Part shown: positions 42,297 to 50,774 of the stretch, piece after piece
How the letters are laid out: each line of letters opens with the position of its first letter
How positions within the stretch are numbered: position 1 is the first letter of the stretch
From: Opitutaceae bacterium
GTDB taxonomy: Bacteria > Verrucomicrobiota > Verrucomicrobiia > Opitutales > Opitutaceae
Reading direction: 5' to 3'
Length of the DNA stretch: 64,000 bases
Assembly: GCA_028284235.1 (NCBI GenBank)
Contig: JANQSC010000048.1
Location: 41,470 to 105,469 of the forward strand
Position numbers and translations under genes: made by a program
The notes under the pieces: generated by a model
Told to the model about the DNA's origin: nothing
The model's database searches: none
The model's input: the letters and a program-made list of their open reading frames with translations, nothing else

Positions 42297-43754
42297 TTAC
42301 CCGTCCTGGGAGTTCGCCTTTGGAAGTGTCAGCTCAAATCGTATCCGATCCGCTTCGCAGGTGGCGAGCGCGAGGCTGCCCCCGTGGGCGAGAGCGATTT
42401 CTTTCGCTAGGCTCAGCCCCAGTCCCATGCCGGGCGATTTCGACGAGCGTGTCGAGCGTCCGCGAAAAAAGCGCTGGAAGAGTCGGGGCTGTTCATCCGG
42501 CTCTATGGGGAGTCCGGAGTTCTCGGTCGCGAATACGGTGTTCCCGTTCTGGGAGTAGAGCGACCAGTTGACGAACCCTCCGGGGACGTTGTGCTTTATG
42601 GAGTTGCTGATGAGGTTTCTCATTACCTGGCCGATCATCAGCTCGTCTGCTCGGATGAAAAGGTCGGGTTCGATGTCGATTTTCGTTTCGAGACCGGCGT
42701 CGGCGGAGAGAAGCTCGCTGTCTTGCGTGAACGAATCCACTTGCTCGGAAAAATTGTAGTTCGCGAGAGTGAGCGGCATCGTGCCTGCGTCTGCTTGGGA
42801 CAGGAGGAACAGGCTCCGGATGATTTGCTTGAGCCATTGGACCTCGTCTTGCAGTCGGTTCAGCGTCTTGTGCTCAACCGAGTCGGCTTCGCAGTCCTGC
42901 AGGCGGGAAGTGATTTCGTTTTGAATATTGGCCAGTGGGGTTTTGAGCTCGTGGGACGCGTCCGACGTGAATCGCATCGCTTGCTGAAAGCTGGATTCGA
43001 GACGGTCCATCATTTCGTTGATGACGGCGACGAGCCGGTCGAACTCCTGGTCGTATTGGCTGGAGGTGGTGATGCGCTCGCTGAGGTCTTTTGAGGTGAT
43101 GCGTTGGGCTGCATCGGCGATCGCGTCGACGGGTTTCAAGGCTTGGCTGGCGATCTTGTATCCGCCGAACCCGATGCTGAGAATGACGAGAGCAAGGGCG
43201 CCGAAGTAGATCGCCCGGATTCTCGAAATGTCGGCAAGGTAGTTGTCGAGGTTTATCCCGATGTAGAGCGTGAGTTCCGGACTTGTGTAGGTGACTAGCC
43301 TCCAATGGCTGCCGAACGCAGTGACATCGTAAAGATACGGCTCCGTCAGCAGAGGGTGCCGGTCGTGGTGCTCGCGGTCCCGGGCGACCGGCTCGTCCCG
43401 CATTTGGGACTGGTAGGACTGGAAGTTGGGAACGTCCTTGAAGGGGAAATCGGCTAGCCAATCTTCCGAGGCGAAGAGCGTTCGGCGATCGCCCAAATTT
43501 GCCCGCACTTTGAAAATTCGATCTTCCTTCCATCCTTCGCTGAAGGCCAAATCGAGAGTCTGATTGAATCGCTCCCAGTCGGTTCCAAGACCTCGGAAGG
43601 CGGCGATTCGGGCGCCTGGCAGGGTGATTTTTTCTTCCACAGAGTTCTCGAGTAAAGCCTTCAAGCGCTCCCATGCGACAACTCCAGTGGTGGCGAGGAG
43701 CAGGCCGCTGAGGGTGACTGAGAGAAAAACGGTTTTTGTCCGAAATGAGCGCAT
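42297..43754 (-). CDS. sensor histidine kinase
   Basis: A 485-residue inner-membrane kinase. TM1 (residues 8-28), periplasmic sensor (29-178), TM2 (180-200), HAMP (about 203-255), HisKA with TSDASHELKTPLANI (His268), and HATPase with NLISNSIKHN (N box, Asn384) and PGMGLGLSLAKEIALAHGG (G2). The G1 box is degenerate (FATENSGLPI instead of DxGxG). The layout and the paired OmpR-type regulator resemble CusS/QseC-type systems. Its start is 6 bp from the end of the upstream response regulator gene, so they form an operon. Confidence 0.92.
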   Translation of the reverse strand: MRSFRTKTVFLSVTLSGLLLATTGVVAWERLKALLENSVEEKITLPGARIAAFRGLGTDWERFNQTLDLAFSEGWKEDRIFKVRANLGDRRTLFASEDWLADFPFKDVPNFQSYQSQMRDEPVARDREHHDRHPLLTEPYLYDVTAFGSHWRLVTYTSPELTLYIGINLDNYLADISRIRAIYFGALALVILSIGFGGYKIASQALKPVDAIADAAQRITSKDLSERITTSSQYDQEFDRLVAVINEMMDRLESSFQQAMRFTSDASHELKTPLANIQNEITSRLQDCEADSVEHKTLNRLQDEVQWLKQIIRSLFLLSQADAGTMPLTLANYNFSEQVDSFTQDSELLSADAGLETKIDIEPDLFIRADELMIGQVMRNLISNSIKHNVPGGFVNWSLYSQNGNTVFATENSGLPIEPDEQPRLFQRFFRGRSTRSSKSPGMGLGLSLAKEIALAHGGSLALATCEADRIRFELTLPKANSQDG

Positions 43755-43760
43755 GTTGAT

Positions 43761-44426
43761 CTAGTAGAGCCGGTAGCCGGTTCCTCGAACCGTCGAGATA
43801 GCTTCCTCCGGGTTGACTTCGCCTAGCTTTTCCCGTATTCGTCTCACGTATACATTGACCAGGTTTGTACCGGGGTCGTAGTCGAATCCCCAAACGTGCT
43901 CGTAGATTTGAGTCCGGGTGAACACGCGGCCGGGGGATTGAGCCATGTATTCGAGCAAGGCGAACTCGCGGTTGGTCAGTTCGATAGTTTCGCCGTGGAA
44001 GACGCAATTACGCGTCACTACGTTGAGCGAGAGATTCCCTACTTCGACGAGTGTTGGGATTTGGCCGGACGAGCGTTTTACGATCGAGTGAAGCCGGGCG
44101 ATCAGTTCTTCCAGGAAAAAGGGCTTTGTGAGGTAGTCGTCGGCTCCGAGTTGAAATCCCTCCAGCCGTTCGTTGAGCTCGGATCGAGCGGTCAAAATCA
44201 GAACGGGCACTGTGTTCTTCTGGGCGCGCAGGTTCTTTAAAATGCTCAAGCCGTCTCGTCCGGGCAGCATTATGTCGAGAACGAGCGCGTCGTAAGGCGT
44301 GGAAGTAGCGAGCGTGTAGGCTTGGTCGCCGTCGTCGCAGATCTCCGTCGTGTGGCCCATCTCTTCGAGCCCCTTCTTTATGAATTGGGCGATCTTCTCC
44401 TCGTCTTCGGCTACCAAGACTCTCAT
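43761..44426 (-). CDS. OmpR-type response regulator
   Basis: A 221-residue regulator with a receiver domain (MRVLVAEDEEKIAQFIKKGL, DALVLDIMLPGRDGL with phospho-acceptor Asp51, ILTARSELNERLEGFQLGADDYLTKPF) and a winged-helix DNA-binding domain (LTNREFALLEYMAQSPGRVFTRTQIYEHVW, VNVYVRRIREKLGE, IRGTGYRLY-like STVRGTGYRLY). Acts with the histidine kinase encoded 6 bp downstream. Target genes are not visible, though the EF-hand protein gene is divergent across 112 bp. Confidence 0.94.
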   Translation of the reverse strand: MRVLVAEDEEKIAQFIKKGLEEMGHTTEICDDGDQAYTLATSTPYDALVLDIMLPGRDGLSILKNLRAQKNTVPVLILTARSELNERLEGFQLGADDYLTKPFFLEELIARLHSIVKRSSGQIPTLVEVGNLSLNVVTRNCVFHGETIELTNREFALLEYMAQSPGRVFTRTQIYEHVWGFDYDPGTNLVNVYVRRIREKLGEVNPEEAISTVRGTGYRLY

Positions 44427-44538
44427 CGCATAGATCTATTGGCGCAATCCATCGTCGGTTTCACTGCTAATCGCGTAGATAAATTTATTTTAACCTGAAG
44501 AGCCACGCGCGTTCACCTCTATGCGCTACACTATCGAG

Positions 44539-45396
44539 ATGACTCAATGCAAGAGAAGGTTTGTTTTCACGTTTTCGCTGGCGATGGGCTTGGTATGGGC
44601 GTCAAGCGCCGTCTATTCCCAGCAGCAAAACCGGGCGGGTGGAGCTCCGAGAGGGGAGTCGTCGTTCGCCCTCCAGGTTGAACGGAACGACGCAGACAAA
44701 AGTGGCTCCTTGTCTTTCGAGGAAGCGTCGAAAGAACGCATGTTCCGCAAGTCGCTGTTCGACGCGGTCGATACAAACAATGATGGAGAAGTCTCTCTGA
44801 GCGAGGCGAAGGCGGCGGACAAGGTTGACAAGTACAAAGGGCCCGCAAAGCGAATCCGCTTCGAAGGGAAGGAGTGGGTCGCGGATCACGCGATCGGAGC
44901 CGAGGTGACGTCCTACAAAGGCAAGGACGCTCTGCACCTGGTGGGCCGCGAGCAATGCTACGTGTACTTGCCAATCGACGACTTCCAGAACGGGGTGATT
45001 GAGGTGGACATCGCGGGCGACATATTTTCCGGTGTCGGATTTCGCGGGAGGGAAAACGGTCAACGCGTCGAGAAACTCTATTTTCGTCCGCAAAACGCGA
45101 ATACGGCCCGCCATGAGAATACGGTGCAGTATTCAGTGATTGGGCGCGAAGGCGGTCACTGGCGGGATTTGCGGACGAAGTTTCCCGGCAAATACGAGAC
45201 CGGAGTGGATATCAAGCAAGGGGAGTGGTTTCGCGCGAAATTTGTAGTTAAAGACACCTCTCTGAGAGTCTACGTCAACGACTCCGCCGACCCGGTTTTG
45301 GTCGTCGATCCGATGCTGGACGGCGTGAGTAAAGGCTCGGTCGGACTTTGGGGCTGGGACAGCTACTTCGCGAATTTCAAGTACACGCCAGAATGA
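44539..45396 (+). CDS. exported EF-hand + DUF1080-like protein
   Basis: A 285-residue exported protein. ATG 44539 (MTQCKRRFVFTFSLAMGLVW) gives the signal; an upstream ATG at 44521 adds six residues. Two EF-hand loops follow: NDADKSGSLSFEE and DTNNDGEVSLSE (around residues 50-95), then a concanavalin-type domain (RIRFEGKEWVADHAIGAEV, QNGVIEVDIAGDIFSGVGFRGRENG, EWFRAKFVVKDTSLRVYVND, GSVGLWGWDSYFANFKYTP) of the DUF1080/LamG class. Calcium binding and sugar or polymer binding are likely; catalysis is not shown. Divergent from the two-component operon. Confidence 0.82.
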   Translation: MTQCKRRFVFTFSLAMGLVWASSAVYSQQQNRAGGAPRGESSFALQVERNDADKSGSLSFEEASKERMFRKSLFDAVDTNNDGEVSLSEAKAADKVDKYKGPAKRIRFEGKEWVADHAIGAEVTSYKGKDALHLVGREQCYVYLPIDDFQNGVIEVDIAGDIFSGVGFRGRENGQRVEKLYFRPQNANTARHENTVQYSVIGREGGHWRDLRTKFPGKYETGVDIKQGEWFRAKFVVKDTSLRVYVNDSADPVLVVDPMLDGVSKGSVGLWGWDSYFANFKYTPE

Positions 45397-45419
45397 AAGC
45401 AATGCTAGGCTAATGTGTT

Positions 45420-45438
45420 TGGGCTTAGCCCAGTTTTT
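45420..45438 (+). terminator. short intrinsic terminator after the EF-hand protein
   Basis: TGGGC-TTA-GCCCA (with an alternative GGCTAA/TTAGCC pairing nearby) is followed by GTTTTT. It lies 24 bp past the stop codon. Confidence 0.5.
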
Positions 45439-45524
45439 GGTAGTTCCGGGGCGGGAGGCGTTGAGTCTTCCGCCTCTTTTTCGGCAAAACGGAGCGTTGA
45501 GCCGGCGCGTTCTCGGAGGCAGCG

Positions 45525-47522
45525 CTATTCGTTGACTGTCGGCAGCGCGAGTTTGCGCAAGCGGTAGATGGTGGCGAAGAAGAGCTCGCCTTCGTGGATG
45601 GGTCCGATTACGCTGGCGTCGCCTCCAGTGATTCGAGCGACGGGAGCGATTTCCACGGTGCCGGGAGTGATGCGGAAAACGGTTTGCGAAGTGGTTCCGT
45701 AGAGCGTGCCGTCCGAGTCGCGACGCAGGGTATTGGCGGATTCGAATGGCATCGGTCCGAACGATTCCGGAATTGGGGCTGAATCGACCACGCGTTGGCT
45801 CACTGGATCGATGAGTAACAGTTGACTGGATACGGGTGCCGCGTTGTAGTGAGTGACGAGGCGTGGATTCCGACCGCTGATGGCGTAGACAAGTCCGTCT
45901 CGTCCATGGGCCAGTGACACGACGCCTGCGAGCTCGGGATAGTCGAAGTCGCCGACGTAGGAGGCCTCATCTGAGGCGGGATCCCAGAGCGCGAAGCCGC
46001 CGCGTTTCGCGCGAGCCGCCCGTCCGGTTCCGGGTTCGACGATGAACCCGACCAGCAATCGCTCGAGTTGGGGGAGCCAGAGTAGACTGAACGGCGAGCA
46101 GTCGGTAAGGACGTCGCGGTGGCTGTGGCGTTCGAGAGTTTTGGGGTCGAGCCAGGCGAGGGTTCCGCCAATCAATCCGTATTGCGGGGCGGACGCGACC
46201 CAGATTCTCCCGTCCGGGGTTGTAGTCATGGCGTGGGGACGGTCGCCGACCTCGTCGACTCGACCGATGTCGAGCGGATTGGATCCGGGGCCGGTGCCGA
46301 ATCGGTAGGGAAGGCGGGGATCGTAGAGTGAAATCCGGGACTTCGGGTAGGAGGCGATAGCGATGAGGCCGTTCTGGAGATTGACCATGGAATAGCCTTC
46401 GCCGAGCGAGAGGCTCACGCGGCCGTGGTCGATGGAATTGCGACCGTCGCGGTCGATTCCGAAGAATCGCTCGGGCAGCATGCTGCTCCCGTAAATGCGC
46501 TCGTCGGGCCCCAAATGTATGGTCCAGAGCTCGGAACCGCCGCCTTGCCAGTCGAGCGTCAAAATCCGGTCGTCGTTTTTTCCCGGCGTTTTGACTCGAA
46601 GTTCGCGAAAGTCAATCGAGTCGGGGTCGGCCCATTCGACGATTCGCCCGTCGGGAAGAGTGGGCAAGCTCTGGTAGCCATTGGTGTAGGCGGCTTCGAC
46701 GCCGGGCATTTCAGCAGGGAGTTCGGTTGATTCGATCGAAATCGCCTCCAATCCTTGAATACGGAATGCGCCTTCGAAACTATCGAGATAGAGAAGGCCG
46801 TCAACGCCCTTGAAGAAATGATAGCGGGGCTTCGATTTGACAGGTTCGACGACGGAGGGGCCGACGCGATGCGGTTTTCCTGTGGTGGGGTCGAAAACCA
46901 CGATGCGCCAATGCGTGCTCAATATTTGCCCCGCGATGGTACCATCGTCACCAACGACTACGCGGTAGTATTTATCCACATCGTCCATGCGCCCGTGCCG
47001 CGTCCAGGAATCGGTTGCGGGGTCGAATACGGACAAGCAGGCTCCGGGATACGCTCCGACGTAGATTTTGCCGTCCGGTCCTTCCGCGATACCGGTCGAG
47101 AATGTCGCCAATTCGGGATCGATCGGCCCGAGGTCCTCGAGTCCACGCTCCGGGCGGGTGGGATCGTAGCGATGGAGGTGGCCGGCGTAGGCGGAGCCGA
47201 CATAGAGAATTCCAGTGAGAGGACTGCGGTAGCTGGCGGGAGCGAGGGCGGCTTCGTCCCAATTTGTTCCGTATTGGCGGCAGCGGCCGGTTTCGAGATC
47301 GACGTCGAGCACGAAGAGGCCACCTCCGTGTTGTCCCATGGAAATCAACAGTGAAGGCGTTCTGTCTGCTAGCGCCCCCGGATGGAGGCGCACCCATCCG
47401 ACTCCGCGAACGGGGATGCCGAGCTCGGTTATTTGCGCGGATGGCTGGGCAGTAATGACACTGGCGAGGAAGGTGAAACTTAAACAGGAGAAGATCCGGA
47501 ATATGAATGGCGGAGAAAACAT
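45525..47522 (-). CDS. large exported beta-propeller protein
   Basis: A 665-residue protein with a signal peptide (about 25 residues: RIFSCLSFTFLASVITAQ). Repeated blades are seen, e.g. STGIAEGPDGKIYVGAYPGACLSVFDPATDSW, YRVVVGDDGTIAGQILSTHWRIVVFDPTTGK, PHAMTTTPDGRIWVASAPQYGLIGGTLAWLDPKT and LAHGRDGLVYAISGRNPRLVTHY. The length fits two propellers or one with long inserts. The WD/Kelch/NHL-like pattern does not identify a reaction; lyase-type and lactonase propellers are possible. It is monocistronic; its promoter would lie in the 579-bp gap upstream. Confidence 0.72.
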   Translation of the reverse strand: MFSPPFIFRIFSCLSFTFLASVITAQPSAQITELGIPVRGVGWVRLHPGALADRTPSLLISMGQHGGGLFVLDVDLETGRCRQYGTNWDEAALAPASYRSPLTGILYVGSAYAGHLHRYDPTRPERGLEDLGPIDPELATFSTGIAEGPDGKIYVGAYPGACLSVFDPATDSWTRHGRMDDVDKYYRVVVGDDGTIAGQILSTHWRIVVFDPTTGKPHRVGPSVVEPVKSKPRYHFFKGVDGLLYLDSFEGAFRIQGLEAISIESTELPAEMPGVEAAYTNGYQSLPTLPDGRIVEWADPDSIDFRELRVKTPGKNDDRILTLDWQGGGSELWTIHLGPDERIYGSSMLPERFFGIDRDGRNSIDHGRVSLSLGEGYSMVNLQNGLIAIASYPKSRISLYDPRLPYRFGTGPGSNPLDIGRVDEVGDRPHAMTTTPDGRIWVASAPQYGLIGGTLAWLDPKTLERHSHRDVLTDCSPFSLLWLPQLERLLVGFIVEPGTGRAARAKRGGFALWDPASDEASYVGDFDYPELAGVVSLAHGRDGLVYAISGRNPRLVTHYNAAPVSSQLLLIDPVSQRVVDSAPIPESFGPMPFESANTLRRDSDGTLYGTTSQTVFRITPGTVEIAPVARITGGDASVIGPIHEGELFFATIYRLRKLALPTVNE

Positions 47523-47611
47523 TAGGACGACACAGAACTTAACGTTCTTTGCTTCCCGACGGAAACAGATTCAGAGCTTTCCAGTAAGATACGCGTTGAG
47601 GTTGAATTTGG

Positions 47612-47742
47612 TTAACAGGATGCGCTTCGCTCGCAGGATCCCGCTGGGCGGGAACAGGATAAGCGGATTAGCGGGAGGTACTATCCTGTTGGCGAGTATG
47701 CGAGCCATCCGGTAGTCCCGCCTAGGCGGGACGTATCCTGTT
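47612..47742. repeat. complex inverted-repeat element with AACAGGAT arms
   Basis: TTAACAGGAT (47612-47621) is matched by ATCCTGTTAA (47733-47742), and inside lie AACAGGATA and TATCCTGTT plus two hairpins (CCCGCTGGGCGGG; TCCCGCCTAGGCGGGA). Related AACAGGAT motifs occur at 1510 and 2384. It occupies part of the gap 47523-48101. Confidence 0.55.
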
Positions 47743-47828
47743 AATATTCCTTATCCCGCGTTTTGCTAGCGGAGGCCAAGAATAAGTTGTTATTGGCTTG
47801 TGTTCTGATATCCAATTGCGAGCTCCCT

Positions 47829-47975
47829 ATGAAAATGATACCCCGTTTTGTTTCTCAAGAAGGATCCTTCGATATGGACGATCTGGCGTTGAAATCTGAA
47901 TTCGTTGGGAAGCTGGCGGAGTCGAAAGCCGCGTTTGCCTGGTTTAAGGGCCGGAAGGCGGATCTGCTCAAGTAG
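47829..47975 (+). pseudogene. possible short remnant with a duplicated leader
   Basis: An open frame of 48 codons (MKMIPRFVSQEGSF to GRKADLLK) with no recognisable domain. The DNA before its ATG (47794-47835) resembles that before the agarase-like gene at 48102: both have GGCTTGT, TTCTGA, CCAATT and CCCTATGAAA in the same order. This looks like a partial duplication of the neighbouring gene's 5' region joined to unrelated DNA, or a small unknown protein. An upstream in-frame ATG at 47763 is less likely. Confidence 0.3.
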
Positions 47976-48101
47976 GTAGCGCTCGGTCGATTCTCGAAAC
48001 CCAATTTCGAAAATCCTCAAGATTCCGTTAATCGCGACGGGCTTGGCGGCATCATTAGTAAAAGCGGCTTGTTCTGACACCACGTTCCATCCCAATTCCC
48101 T

Positions 48102-49571
48102 ATGAAACTAATACATGCATTCATTCTCTTGCGATTGTTCGCGGCTAGCGGCCTGGCTTTTCTCTTTACAGCGGCCTCAGGGTTCGGGGCGGAGCCCGAA
48201 TTGGATCAGTATGGGGGATGGACCGGTATCAAGGGAAAGAAAACGGGCTTTTTCCACGTCCAGGAGATCGATGGCAGGAACTGGTTTGTCACTCCAGAAG
48301 GAAACGTATTTTATCCGGTCGCGCTCAGTCACATGCTGTCGGGCGAGACACGGACGGCCGCAAAGACGCTCTTCGGAGACGACAAGGAAGCGTGGATACG
48401 AGACTCTGTGGCCAAGGCTCGGGGGATGGGATTCAATTGCGCCTTGGGAGGCGCCTCCAGTCCTGAGCGCAATTTGAATGGGTTCGTGGATATTCCGCTA
48501 GCCGAGAGGGTTTTCGAGGAGGAGATGTTTCCCTACGCTGTCGGAGTGATTCTGTTGAAGCATCCTTGGGAATTTGTCGAAGGAGAGACGTTGCCGGATA
48601 TCTTCGACCCAGCCTATACGGAATTGATCGAAGCCCGGGCGAAGGCGGCGGTGCCACCGGTCAAAGACAATCCGTTGGTACTCGGTTACTATTATGGTTT
48701 CGGAGCCTTCAACCATTCCCAGGATTGGATTAACCATCATATGTCGCTGGGTCCCAATAGTCATGGCCGTGTTGTCATTACCGATTTGCTGGACGAGCGT
48801 TACGATGGAGACGTGAACGCGTTCAACGAAGTCTACGGGATGAATCTAAAGCGGATTGCCGATCTCAAGGCGAAGGCTGAGCTGGTCTACGAAAAGGACT
48901 TTGGCCGAGCCAACTATCCGGCGATTGGCAAGCGCCTCGACCCTAGGAAGGTCGCGGATTTCAATGCGATTATATCGCATATGTGTATCCATCTTTACAA
49001 GATCGCTCACGCGGCTATCCGACGGTACGATCAGAACCACCTGATTCTCGGCTCCTTTATTAAGGAATGGGCCTTGACGCCGGAATCATGGAAAGCGGCG
49101 GCTCCCTACCTCGACGTGATCGCGCCGCAGCATTGGAACGAGTCGATTTCGATAAACGATCTAGCGGACGGCGCCGGGCTCCCTATGATCGTTTCAGACG
49201 AGGACGTTGGGTTTCACTACCCGAACAATAAAGGCAATATGTACAAGGGTCTGATTAGCCATGAGGCTCGCGGTGAAATCTACCAGGCGACTTTGATGCG
49301 TCACTTCAAAGATCCTCAAACGACCGGGGTCACGTTTTGCATGTGCCTCTACGACCAAGAACTCGCAGTGGTGCACAAGGATCAAGAAACGGGGATCTAT
49401 ACGATCGATGGGATACCTCGGCCCGGGCTAATTTCACGCATCCACGACATCAATACGCAAGTGTATCCGCAGGCGTCTCAGCCCTTTGGCAGGAAAGGTC
49501 TCGAAAAATTGGACGCCCAGTTGCGAAAACTCTGGGAAGAGCGCGATATCAAGGCTCACTTGAGACGGTAG
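48102..49571 (+). CDS. agarase-like glycoside hydrolase 1
   Basis: A 489-residue exported protein with an N-terminal signal (about residues 1-30). GFFHVQEIDGRNWFVTPEGNVFYPVALSH is the entry of a TIM-barrel glycosidase resembling beta-agarase (GH50-type) and similar families. Later barrel strands are seen at NPLVLGYYYGFGAFNHS, AHAAIRRYDQNHLILGSFIKEW, VIAPQHWNESI and LPMIVSDEDVGFHY; the acid/base and nucleophile Glu positions are not assigned. It is a distant paralogue of the next gene (shared AIRRYDxNHLIxG). Substrates could be agar, porphyran or related galactans; this fits the sulfatase-rich context but is not proven. Confidence 0.72.
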   Translation: MKLIHAFILLRLFAASGLAFLFTAASGFGAEPELDQYGGWTGIKGKKTGFFHVQEIDGRNWFVTPEGNVFYPVALSHMLSGETRTAAKTLFGDDKEAWIRDSVAKARGMGFNCALGGASSPERNLNGFVDIPLAERVFEEEMFPYAVGVILLKHPWEFVEGETLPDIFDPAYTELIEARAKAAVPPVKDNPLVLGYYYGFGAFNHSQDWINHHMSLGPNSHGRVVITDLLDERYDGDVNAFNEVYGMNLKRIADLKAKAELVYEKDFGRANYPAIGKRLDPRKVADFNAIISHMCIHLYKIAHAAIRRYDQNHLILGSFIKEWALTPESWKAAAPYLDVIAPQHWNESISINDLADGAGLPMIVSDEDVGFHYPNNKGNMYKGLISHEARGEIYQATLMRHFKDPQTTGVTFCMCLYDQELAVVHKDQETGIYTIDGIPRPGLISRIHDINTQVYPQASQPFGRKGLEKLDAQLRKLWEERDIKAHLRR

Positions 49572-49607
49572 TTGGACGCCTGATCATTAAAGCTAGGATT
49601 GTACTCT

Positions 49608-50762
49608 ATGACCGACCGACGAACCTTCATAAAGACTGCGACCGCTGGAATTCTGGCGACCGCCTCGTTCCCAAATGTAATTTCCGCGGTCCGGGAGAAG
49701 TCGTTCTTCACAATCGGCAAGACGAGGGGCCGTTGGCTTTTTCAGTCGCCGAATGGGAAGCCGTTTTTCTCGCTCGGCTTGAACCACTTCGATTCCGCGA
49801 CCTTGCGGTATCCGGAAAACGAGCGCATTTGGAGGGAAAAGTACGACAATAACCAGTTGGAGTGGATCAGGAAAGGCGTAGCGCCGCGCCTGAAGGACTG
49901 GGGATTCAATTCCGTGGGCTGGGTTCAGGAAGTCACCGTGAAACAGGAAGCGCATTCGGCGAACTGGACCTACGAGGAATACCAGGCCCTGGACATGCCT
50001 TATTTCCACATGCTGCCGTTTATCGAGACGCATTCATGGAATCCGTGGCATAAAAACGCGGACTTGCGTAGCTCGACCTTTGCGGACTGGTGCGACTATG
50101 TCGCCCGCAGCCACTGCGCCCGTTTCCGGGACGATCCAAAGCTCATCGGCTATTGGTACTCTGACTGCCCAACCTGGACCTGGACCCGCCCCCACAACAA
50201 GTGGCGCAAACCCATGTTTGATCCCGACTTGCTCACGTCCAACGCGGGACGAAAAGAGCTGTACTCGCTTGCCCGCCACTATTATCAGGTGACCCACGAC
50301 GCGATTAGGCGATACGACCCGAACCATCTGATCATGGGCGATCGCTATGAGGCTAACATGCCCTTGCCTATGGAAATCGCGAACGCGTCCGAAGGGCTGG
50401 TCGATATTCTCTCGTTTCAGGACTTCAAGGACCCGGCGACTCATCTGGCCGAATGGCATCGAAAAACCGATCGCCCCGTGCTTTGGGCCGACGGAGCGCA
50501 GGGCGCCAATATTCACGATGGTACTGGTCGGTATCCGACTGGTGCCTACAAGGAAAACAATGGTGCTTGGTATGGAGAAATGCTCCAAGGACTGCGGTCG
50601 AATCCGGGCGCGGTTGGGGCCCATCTTTGCGGCGCCTTTCTGCGAAATCGAGCGCGGGCGCGCGGACTTCTCGGCGAGCAGGAAGAGCCCGATGTGCCGA
50701 ACAACGACCTCATTCGGGCTGCCAACCGCGCGATGAGCGAGTGGGTGGAGCAGTTCGGGTAG
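49608..50762 (+). CDS. agarase-like glycoside hydrolase 2, Tat-exported
   Basis: A 384-residue protein. ATG 49608 has AGGA 9 nt upstream and starts MTDRRTFIKTATAGILATAS, a twin-arginine signal; the preceding TTG is unlikely. RGRWLFQSPNGKPFFSLGLNHFD, the barrel segments MLPFIETHSWNPW, LIGYWYSDCPTWTWTRPH, THDAIRRYDPNHLIMGDRYEAN, VDILSFQDFKDP and PVLWADGAQGANIHD match the same TIM-barrel family as gene 1, though shorter and without its C-terminal extension. It follows gene 1 by 36 bp, so they are likely cotranscribed, and it is convergent with the serine hydrolase gene. Confidence 0.72.
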   Translation: MTDRRTFIKTATAGILATASFPNVISAVREKSFFTIGKTRGRWLFQSPNGKPFFSLGLNHFDSATLRYPENERIWREKYDNNQLEWIRKGVAPRLKDWGFNSVGWVQEVTVKQEAHSANWTYEEYQALDMPYFHMLPFIETHSWNPWHKNADLRSSTFADWCDYVARSHCARFRDDPKLIGYWYSDCPTWTWTRPHNKWRKPMFDPDLLTSNAGRKELYSLARHYYQVTHDAIRRYDPNHLIMGDRYEANMPLPMEIANASEGLVDILSFQDFKDPATHLAEWHRKTDRPVLWADGAQGANIHDGTGRYPTGAYKENNGAWYGEMLQGLRSNPGAVGAHLCGAFLRNRARARGLLGEQEEPDVPNNDLIRAANRAMSEWVEQFG

Positions 50763-50774
50763 CGGCAAACAGGG

